From: Eukaryota sp. TZLM1-RC | Lineage: Eukaryota > Metamonada: BaSk clade | Assembly: GCA_040285825.1 (NCBI GenBank) | Contig: JAUPSS010000002.1 | Coordinates: forward strand, 1,364,001-1,428,000 | DNA: 64,000 bases | Reading direction: 5' to 3' | Shown here: piece after piece, positions 57,122 through 64,000 of the stretch | How the letters are laid out: each line of letters begins with the position of its first letter | Numbering within the stretch: position 1 is the first letter of the stretch | Position numbers and translations under genes: made by a program | The notes under the pieces: model-generated | What the model was told of the DNA's origin: nothing | Database searches by the model: none | What the model saw: only the letters and a program-made list of their open reading frames with translations

Positions 57122-57134
57122 ATAATTATTGGCC
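57122..57134 (+). promoter_or_regulatory. Putative primer-binding site, shared by two LTR families
   Basis: ATAATTATTGGCC immediately follows the 5' LTR here. The same 13 nt immediately follow the 5' LTR of the element at 45504-47121 (minus strand, 47011-46999). The rest of the two elements is unlike, so the match is likely functional. The TGG expected against a tRNA CCA end lies 8 nt in from the LTR. Confidence 0.65.
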
Positions 57135-57147
57135 CTTCTTATTTCAG

Positions 57148-57903
57148 ATGACTGTTCCTTCTGTCAACCTCCCGTCTCTTTCTTCCATGAAAGTTGAAAG
57201 TGTTCTCTTGTTCCTACAAGAGTGGAAGATCTATTCTTCTGTGACTTCTAAGAAAGAGCTTGTTCCAGCAAGACTCTTGGTCGATTCTTTTCTGTTAGAG
57301 TCCCTATCTCTCCAGAAATCCGACGTCTCTTCCAGTGACGATGTTCTTCTTAGACATCTTCAATCTGTCGTATCGTTCGCCATGTACGAAGATTTTAGTC
57401 TGGCTATGTCAGAACTGAAGCTTGATGTCCGTATTGGTGACGTCCGAGAACGTATGTCCTGTTACCTGCGACGTTTCCTCCAGGTAAAGAGTAGGGCTTC
57501 CGGACTGAAGTTACCAGACACAGCTTTTCTGAATCGATTTGCCAGAGGAATTCTTCCCGTAGGTCTTCAACGTTCTCTACTAGCGAGAATTCGAGATGAT
57601 GTATTCCCAGATCTTCACTCTCTTGTCGAAACCACTACTGATGAGCTGTTGGACTGCTCTAGGGTTGCTTCATGGACTCGTGGTTTCAAAACCTCAGTGA
57701 ATGATGTGGAACGTACGGCTGGCACTAAAACGAGGTCCTCTTGGCGCTCTCAGGATTTAAAAAATCAATCGTGCTTCAAGTGCCACAAGCCTGGACACAT
57801 CTCCCGCGATTGTCCATCTAAAATCAAACATGAGGTAAATTATTTGTGTCACACAAACGATGCACCAAAGAGTTTAACAAACCCCATATCTTCCCTCTAT
57901 TGA
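57148..57903 (+). CDS. Gag protein with CCHC zinc knuckle
   Basis: 251 residues. Residues 1-200 form an all-helical Gag/capsid-like domain (FLQEWKIYSSVTSKKELVPA, VSFAMYEDFSLAMSELKLDV, FLNRFARGILPVGLQRSLLA). A basic linker follows, and a perfect retroviral-type knuckle C-x2-C-x4-H-x4-C (CFKCHKPGHISRDC) lies near residues 211-224. Gag packages its RNA and builds the particle in which reverse transcription occurs. The frame has no lesions. The ATG is 27 bp inside the 5' LTR, preceded by CTTATTTCAG, which would also fit a splice acceptor. The base composition (more G+C) differs from the surrounding LINE DNA. Confidence 0.92.
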   Translation: MTVPSVNLPSLSSMKVESVLLFLQEWKIYSSVTSKKELVPARLLVDSFLLESLSLQKSDVSSSDDVLLRHLQSVVSFAMYEDFSLAMSELKLDVRIGDVRERMSCYLRRFLQVKSRASGLKLPDTAFLNRFARGILPVGLQRSLLARIRDDVFPDLHSLVETTTDELLDCSRVASWTRGFKTSVNDVERTAGTKTRSSWRSQDLKNQSCFKCHKPGHISRDCPSKIKHEVNYLCHTNDAPKSLTNPISSLY

Positions 57904-57944
57904 GCCAGTACTGTATTTGTCCTCAGAAAAGTGGGAAAAAGTAG

Positions 57945-58084
57945 TGTTGTTGTTGCACTCAAATTGAATTAGTAGGTTTCTTTGTATTTCGACTGATGAC
58001 GTGATACTCATTTATGAATCAGTTTTATTAATAAACAACAGATTTCTCTCTCTCCTTCGTGTGTTCATCTGCCTAACGGCATCA
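57945..58084 (+). repeat. 3' LTR of gag-only element
   Basis: 140 bp, identical to the 5' LTR. It is preceded by a polypurine tract ending GTAG and followed by ATGG (58085-58088), the second copy of the target duplication. Confidence 0.93.
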
Positions 58085-59849
58085 ATGGGAAAGCAATGAA
58101 AACTAGCTGTGTATTTCTATCAGCATTAGCCTCTTCAATATCTTTATTATATTTTCTATGTTGTTCTTTTGCTTTAAAATCAAGAGCACTCACAGGATTA
58201 AGTTTTCCTTTGTGAACCAAAGTATCATTTGCAACATTACATGAGACAAAGTCAACAACAGCTTCAGAGTTATCAATCAAATCACAGTATACATCACCTG
58301 TATCATCAGAATCAAAATTATTCAGAGAGAGTGTTTCCTTCAGCAGAGGCTCTTTGATACACGATATTCTTGCAGTTTTTGCCATATTGAAAACAGTGTC
58401 TCTAACAGCATCATGTAATGAAGAACGATAAGTTATCAATTTAGAGCAATTCAGAGCATGGAGCAAAGTGAGTTGAGGTGAATTCGAACAAATACATTTT
58501 TCTTTTGATAATAATTGATGAATGGGGATATTCAAATATAATCTCATTTTTGTTACAAATGCTTCATTAGTGGCACACAATCCAAATGTTCGTGGTACAA
58601 TGGTTACAAAAAGTGAAGAATCTGATGACTTGTTTTCACAAACACCCTTTTCCAATAACAATGAGTGAAGATCTTGATTTAAAACAGCCGAGCTGCATAT
58701 ATTATTATAAAGATCTTTTTCATACATTCCAGTCAATCGTTTCTGTAATGTTCGCAGAGTGTATTGTAAATTTAAGAAATTCTTTTCCGCTAGATTATCA
58801 TTGAATGATTGGGGAAAGCATCAACTCCATTTTTCTACATCAATTTTTGGAATTTTATCATTTAAAGCAAAAAAGTAGAACTTTGCGTTGTCATTAATGA
58901 ATCTTCCCAATCGGCAAATCTTGCAGAAAACTCAAAAATTGCATTTCTACATCCACCAATAAAAGCACATGAAGTAAGAATAAAAGCCTTTGTCCAACCT
59001 AAACCGCCATAATGTATACTAAGATCAGCATGAGCAGGAATTTGGAACATTTTACATCCTAGTAATTGTGATAAATTTTTTGCATGTAGTTCATTGAACT
59101 TTCGGGCCAAAGGCCTAGAGATAAGAGGATTTTTAGATCGAAATATATGATTACAGTTGGAACTAAAACAGTGTCTTATAATCGTAAATTTGATGTGTTT
59201 TTGTATATCTAAATTCAACATTCGGTCAATTTTGTCAGAAATTGAGTTCAACTTTTCAAAGAATTTTTTGGTAATTTCATCATTATTTCCTAAAAACGAA
59301 CCCAAATGACGAATAGCATCAATTGAATATAATTTGGCTTGAATTTCAATACCATCAACTATTGTGGAAACTGGAGAATTCGATAACAAAACACATTTAA
59401 GTAAATTAAGCCGAAGACCAATTTTGGTAAATAATTCTTTAAAACATACAGTTGCTTGTTTCAAAATATTTAAATCACCAATAAGCACAACATTATCCAT
59501 ATATGCAATCATTTTTAGCGAAGGAAACATCTCTTGAATTTGCAATAAAATAGGATGAATGGCCAAACACAACAGAAGAGGTCCTAACGGATCTCCTTGC
59601 TTTACACCACTTGATGCACTCATAATGTAATTACCAAAATGTAAATTAGAATATGTGCTATATGTTGATAGAAAATACGGCATTAATTCCGGCATATATT
59701 GCAATAAAGCACCATGGATACTGCGACGATTGAGTGAATTAAATGCATTACTAAAATTGAATGACATACAAACATTGGATTCATTTTGGCGACATAGCAC
59801 AGCAGTAGCAAATATCGGTGAAGAGACTCCATCAGTGGTATTAAATCCT

Positions 59850-59926
59850 TGAATGCTGAATCTCACACTCATTATGTCCTTTGTCCATTTGCTTTTTCCT
59901 TACATGGTACGCTTGGACCAACATTA
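59850..59926 (+). mobile_element. LINE-like RT family A copy 3, right part
   Basis: It continues family A after the family C insertion: CTTGAATGCTGAATCTCACACTC...TGGTACGCTTGGACC corresponds to copy 1 at 1997-2070 (LNAESHTHYVLCPFAVSLHGTL). It ends at the junction with family D. Confidence 0.8.
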
Positions 59927-61800
59927 TGCTCACAACTGATGAATTAAAACATCTGTTATAGCAGATTGTAGATGTTGACGTGCAGTTACATCATCTTAGA
60001 TCTAATCGGCTAGCGTTTTTTTATTCATTATTTTATTCATTATTTTCTTTTGATTTTTACTTCTTGTTTTTCAGTTTCAATGTGTGTGCCAAGACCAATA
60101 ACAGAGTGTTTTTGACAATAAAGAACTTGATGGGTTTTCTGAGAAACAGCCCCAGAACCGCTAAATCCAATTTCTTGAGTTTTTTAATAAAGAATTTCCG
60201 AGTATAGTCTCCGTGGGAACTGTATTCAAAAAAATAGAAATTGTTCGAAAAATCAAACAGTAGAAGGAGTTTAATAATAGATTAATGACTACAAAATTGA
60301 ATTAACATTGGAGCATTGATGTTTTTTCAAAATTAAAGGGATTATGTCCACTTATTTCACATGCCGAAAATGAAGACCAAAATACGTTTGATTCACCAAA
60401 ATATATTTTAGATAAATACAAATCTTTTCAAATCAACCTTGTGAACACTTATCACAGTGCAATTCGATAGTCTCAAGCGCTTAATTAAACGCAATTGTTT
60501 CAGAATTAAACATAATCCAAGTTTCTCCCAAACTATTAAAATAAAGAAATACACAACTAGAAATCCACATCCAAGACCTACCTCCCCTTCATTGAAACAG
60601 TTAATTGCTAATGATTCAGAAAATTTACCAAAAGAAGAAAGTGAATCAGAAACTAATTTCACCATTCCCTTATAAAGGGCAATTACAATCCTGTTTTACC
60701 AGTAAACACGGCTGAAAATTTTCCAATCCTTTCCTTTACAAATACATTAAAATTCTTAAGGAAAGCCGAAACAGCCTTACTTCAAAATCCGAGCAAGGAA
60801 AAACAAAGGGACTTAAATTATATTGGGCATGAGAATTTTCATTGACAGAAGAAATAGGTTTCGCATATTTAGCAATTTTATATTTTTCACCAGCAAGAAG
60901 AGGATTATTGAGATCTGAATTGATGAAATGTTCGTTAAAAGAATTACAGGAAATCAATGGGCTTGGCGTCTAAAATAGTAAAACTACCATTGAAATTGGG
61001 AACAACTAGATCACCTCCCGTCAGACCCATAGAAGCTCTGCTGTAGCGCGTACTATCAATATTGGGGGGTTCATCAAGAATTAATTTTGATAACAAAGGC
61101 TCCAAAAGGGAATCTGCTCGATATGATTTACACATTACATAAATATGGTCATTGACATTATTATGTGCTTTTCTTCTATATGTAATAACCTGCTTGAAGT
61201 TCAAAAGATGAGTAAACAAAAGAGGTTTACCACATTTACATGTTAAATGATTGGGCAAATTGTTTGGCCATAGAAAACAACGAAAACGCATGTTTAAAAG
61301 CCATTCATTGTTTTTTTAACAAAAGTCTATAAACAGAGGGAATTTGCGTTACTAAAGCAGCAGCAGAACTATCATAAATGTCCTTTAAATAATTTCCGAA
61401 TGCGGGATTTTGAGTTTTGCCCAAGCCAAATCTTGTTTCATAAACCAAACTTTCATATAATTTAACCAGATGGTGCTTTTTCAGGCAAAAACCTAAATTT
61501 GGGAGTAATCGGTTGGGAATTTTTGAACATTTTAAGGAAAGCACTGAATCCAGATATCACTGGGCAAATTATCTAATTCAAATTGAAAGTTGATTTAAAT
61601 AAAAATTTGATTCACCATGGATCAAATGAATCTCATAAGTGAACCTGTGGAAAAATTCAAAAATAGAATTTTTTCCGCCTCCAAAAAAAGCTGCTTTACA
61701 TAAAATCGAAGATTTAGTGAAACCAATTCCACGTAAATCCACAGAACAAAATACATGACTTCGAATTAAAGATTCATTTACTTCCAACAGTACCCTTGGT
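59927..61800 (-). mobile_element. LINE-like RT family D copy 3
   Basis: On the minus strand, 61790-61310 holds thumb-domain pieces (LIRSHVFCSVDLRGIGFTKS and SILCKAAFFGGGKNSIFEFF). The frame 61291-60944 holds MRFRCFLWPNNLPNHLTCKC, a Cys/His cluster, and NGSFTILDAKPIDFL. The frame 60957-60736 continues with SCNSFNEHFINSD. A long 3' region 60730-59927 matches copy 1 at 15740-14885. There are frameshifts near 60950 and 61300. It joins family A DNA at 59926. Confidence 0.75.
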
Positions 61801-61959
61801 CTGCAATTGAATGAAAATGGGAGTGGTAAATCCTGAAAATGTTATGGCATTGTCAACAACCCTATCCCAATAAGCGCCACATTCCTCCGTTTTGACAGCG
61901 TAACAGACCATAGCAAATGACTCGCTTAATATTATCTTTTTTTGGTTCTTTTGTTGTAG

Positions 61960-62218
61960 TTCATGAATTTTGTTTTGTAGATTTTGATATTGGACCTTCA
62001 GGGTTGCACTTTTTTGAAAATTTCAAAAGTGTTACTGAATAGGTCTGGTAAAACAATGAATTCCACTTTCGGGTAAAATAGAATTGTTTTTTGCATTTTC
62101 AAGTCTATTCCAACAATGATTTCAAAGGCACTTTTAGCTATTGGTGTAGAATATGAACGTAATGCTGTGAGTAGGTTTAGTAATAGTGAAGCTTGTTTGG
62201 AGGATATTGAATTCTAGA
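61960..62218 (+). mobile_element. LINE-like RT family F, 3' end fragment
   Basis: The plus-strand C-terminus reads DIGPSGLHFFENFK and, after a frameshift, NRIVFCIFKSIPTMISKALL and VEYERNAVSRF...LEDIEF then TAG. It parallels the family A tail NRIVFLIF...YERKTSS...YEDIEF. An A-rich stretch follows. Confidence 0.7.
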
Positions 62219-62439
62219 TGAGTTTGATTCTTATTTCAATAAATTAAATTTTATTCAAAAAAAAAAGATTTTGATAGAATCAACATTCTGCTTTTTTGCC
62301 TTTTGCTTTTTTCGTTCTGTTGTTGGTTTGCACACTCTACTAAGTTGCCATTTATCCAACGCTGAAGAAAGAAAATAAAAAAAATGAAGAACCGTTGACA
62401 CATTTTGGTAGAGTCGAACACCTGAAATATCAGTTTGTG

Positions 62440-62700
62440 ACGTTTGTTTTTTCTCTTTTTGGCAATGTTGGGCCTACTGGATTGCATTTCTTTGAAAATT
62501 TCAAATATAGTTTTGCAAACAAGGTCTTGTAACTAGTTTAACTTTTCTTTCTGGTTAAATGAAGTTGTTTTTTTCACTTTAAAATCTATTCCAACAATGA
62601 ACTTTAAAGTCCTTTTAGTTATTGGTGTGAAATATGAGCGAAATGTTGTGAACAGGTTTAGTAATTGTGATGCGTGTTAGAGGATATGTTCTTGGATTGA
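62440..62700 (+). mobile_element. Second family F 3' fragment in tandem
   Basis: A more decayed copy of the sequence at 61960-62218: SLFGNVGPTGLHFFENFK, then PTMNFKVLLVIGVKYERNVV and a lost EDIEF end. Same orientation, about 480 bp downstream. Confidence 0.65.
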
Positions 62701-62899
62701 TAAAACAATAGTGAGAATTGTCAATTTAGTAACAATTCTTCACAAAAGCTTTTCTATACAACTAAGCTCATTGTAATAGCTGAAGCCGGAATGAGAGGTA
62801 ATGGAAGGCCTCAGTATCTGTGTAGTAGATAGATTTTGTAATTATTCCACACGAAAATTGATTGTGTATTTATGGCCAATTTCCTATTTAATCTCTCTA

Positions 62900-64000
62900 A
62901 TGGTTGATTGGGTTGCAGTAGTGGACAAGTCATCATCCCGTCTTTACTACTACTCACCCAAATCTCGTCAAGCCAGATGGCTCAAACCAGAGTCTGATTC
63001 TGTGTTGTATAGTCCTGAAGCAAAGTCTCTGTTATCAAGCACTACTTCGCTTTCATCCCCACCTCCTCCTTCTTCATGCTCACCTTCAGCTCCACAGTCT
63101 AAATTATCCATTGATCTCTCGCACAAAATCAAGGCTGCCTTCTTTAAATCATCAATAGGCCAGATAGGATCTTTGATGTCACTTTTCCTCTCTCAACTTG
63201 AAGAACGGTCGCTTCCTGAAATCCAATGTTTTTCTGGTACCTTCTACAGCCACTGGAACGCATGGTTGAAACGGTGCTCTCCATCACTGACTTTGCAGTT
63301 TATATCTCGCTTTTTAGAGTTTTCTTTTTCCCTAGCTTGCTCTCTCATTTCTTGCATCGATAATGCTGAAATTAATACTGATTTTCACTCTCCACCACCA
63401 GAGAACATCTCTTATGTAATTACTCTATTTCAAAGTGTTTTGAATTTATTAAAACAACTTTATTCGGCTGATTTGTTTACTCTTTTTTGCCAAGGCCAGC
63501 TTCACCTATCAGATTCTCTTTCTATCAACACCTTACAAATTCCTAGTAATTCTATACTGGGTCGATTTCTTTCTTGTTTTGTTTCATGTATTTGTTGTTG
63601 TAATGATAATAGTGAATTTAATTCAATAGCTTCCCAATTAATTAAACTTATATTCATCAAAATTGATTCACAATGGACAGGAGCTTTATTTTCAAAGATT
63701 TTTGTTGATTTTATCGTTGATTGCTGTTTAGAATCATTTTTGGATCAAAAAACTGCTATTATGAACCTTTTTGAGCTTGTTGATTGTGATTTTTCAATCA
63801 ACTTTGATGGTTTTGATTCTTTAATTTCTCTTGTTTGTGAACTACAACTAAATTCAAACCCCCACGATTCAGCAGATTTGAACAGAACCCCATCTATTTG
63901 TTCCCCACTAAGGCCAAGTACATTTTCTCCAACATTGTCTCTATCACCAAGGCCACCTCCTTTGGTAGAGAATTGTTTTCACTCATTTGTTCACAGGAAT
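62900..64000 (+). CDS. WW-domain protein, 5' part (runs off window)
   Basis: From the ATG at 62900 the frame is open for 367 codons to the window edge. Residues 4-30 form a WW domain (W4, then LYYYSPKSRQARWLKP with the second W at 27 and P at 30). WW domains bind Pro-rich or phospho-Ser/Pro peptides. A Ser/Pro-rich linker with SSPPPPSS follows. A helical, Leu/Phe/Cys-rich region without a recognised domain spans about 80-320, then SPLRPSTFSPTLSLSPRPP. The 3' end is outside the window, so family and length are unknown. No in-frame ATG occurs just upstream. Confidence 0.75.
   Translation, partial: MVDWVAVVDKSSSRLYYYSPKSRQARWLKPESDSVLYSPEAKSLLSSTTSLSSPPPPSSCSPSAPQSKLSIDLSHKIKAAFFKSSIGQIGSLMSLFLSQLEERSLPEIQCFSGTFYSHWNAWLKRCSPSLTLQFISRFLEFSFSLACSLISCIDNAEINTDFHSPPPENISYVITLFQSVLNLLKQLYSADLFTLFCQGQLHLSDSLSINTLQIPSNSILGRFLSCFVSCICCCNDNSEFNSIASQLIKLIFIKIDSQWTGALFSKIFVDFIVDCCLESFLDQKTAIMNLFELVDCDFSINFDGFDSLISLVCELQLNSNPHDSADLNRTPSICSPLRPSTFSPTLSLSPRPPPLVENCFHSFVHRN

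Larger units (their letters stand above)
56982..58084 (+). mobile_element. Gag-only LTR retrotransposon (TR-GAG-like), 1103 bp
   Basis: Two 140-bp LTRs (56982-57121 and 57945-58084), identical over their whole length as read by eye, start TGTTGTTG and end GGCATCA. The 4-bp duplication ATGG flanks it (56978-56981 and 58085-58088); removing the element plus one ATGG restores family C sequence exactly. Inside are only a putative primer-binding site (57122-57134), a gag gene (57148-57903) and a polypurine tract (GAAAAGTGGGAAAAAGTAG, 57926-57944). There is no room for pol. Identical LTRs and an open gag indicate recent movement using pol in trans. The layout is that of terminal-repeat retrotransposons with a GAG domain described in plants. 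Confidence 0.93.
56706..59849 (-). mobile_element. LINE-like RT family C, longest copy, interrupted by a gag-only LTR element
   Basis: On the minus strand, 59849-58862 encodes RT domains (FNTTDGVSSPIFATAVLC, MSFNFSNAFNSLNRRSIHGA, SSGVKQGDPLGPLLLCLAIH, catalytic box AYMDNVVLIGD). After a frameshift near 58800, 58736-58089 gives the C-terminal domain. The LTR element (56982-58084) splits it, and 56968-56715 gives the last 65 codons (FDIFLWRSRIQFAIINRLPR). The YxDD box is YMDN, so RT would be inactive in this copy. TTGAATGC(G/T)GAA at 56694-56705 and 59850-59861 is a likely 12-bp target duplication with one mismatch in host element A. The 5' end is truncated at the RT fingers. Confidence 0.85.

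Noticed and set aside
61800-61925. Minus-strand stretch reading CYAVKTEECGAYWDRVVD
   Set aside because: Open for about 45 codons and looks coding, but no family or neighbouring frame supports it; possibly another element fragment.
1-64000. CRISPR array, integron or prokaryotic mobile island
   Set aside because: No regularly spaced repeats, no Shine-Dalgarno-led gene clusters; gene content and introns are eukaryotic.

Overview
The window is nuclear DNA from a unicellular, flagellated eukaryote. It is AT-rich and uses the standard code: TAA, TAG and TGA all end intact genes. It carries a single-exon 12.3 kb gene for an axonemal inner-arm dynein, so the cell builds or once built a motile cilium. 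Most genes are intronless and tightly packed. Three genes (an LSm2 homologue, an E2F/DP-like factor and an RCC1-repeat protein) are best explained by introns of only 28-30 nt. I cannot name the species. Extremely short introns are known from parabasalids and ciliates, but nothing here fixes the lineage.

Recognised host genes, left to right: signal peptidase complex subunit 2 (+), an unknown secreted-type membrane protein (-), a tubby-domain protein (-), a P5A-type ER ATPase (+), a leucine-rich-repeat protein (-), a long-chain acyl-CoA synthetase (+), an axonemal dynein heavy chain (-), an SLC12A9/Vhc1-like transporter (-), two unknown proteins near 37-38 kb, an E2F/DP-like winged-helix factor (-), LSm2 (+), a 2-hydroxyacid dehydrogenase family protein (-), a truncated small gene (-), an RCC1-like protein (+), a NOL12/Rrp17-like nucleolar protein (+), an MRG-domain protein (-), and the 5' part of a WW-domain protein running off the right edge (+). 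They are ordinary housekeeping, ciliary and chromatin genes with no operon logic.

The rest is dense mobile DNA. (1) At least six families of LINE-like reverse transcriptase, here called A to F, occur as truncated and decayed copies, several nested in one another with target-site duplications. (2) Two non-autonomous LTR retrotransposons (45.5-47.1 kb and 57.0-58.1 kb) have LTRs of 110 and 140 bp that are nearly or fully identical, 4-bp target duplications, and the same 13-nt putative primer-binding site. One encodes only a Gag with a CCHC knuckle; neither has pol. A third LTR lies at the left edge. (3) Five separate loci carry TnpB/Fanzor-like nuclease sequence. One is a frameshifted gene inside a transposon with about 300-bp terminal inverted repeats (6.4-8.3 kb). 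One is a truncated relative (49.9-50.6 kb). Three are degraded remnants of other types (36.7, 53.8-54.6 and 55.9-56.3 kb), recognised by their zinc-ribbon plus RuvC-III ends.

The most notable signals are the density and diversity of Fanzor-like sequences, the tiny introns, and the pair of pol-less LTR elements sharing replication signals. Family assignments were made by eye from motifs; no database search was run.
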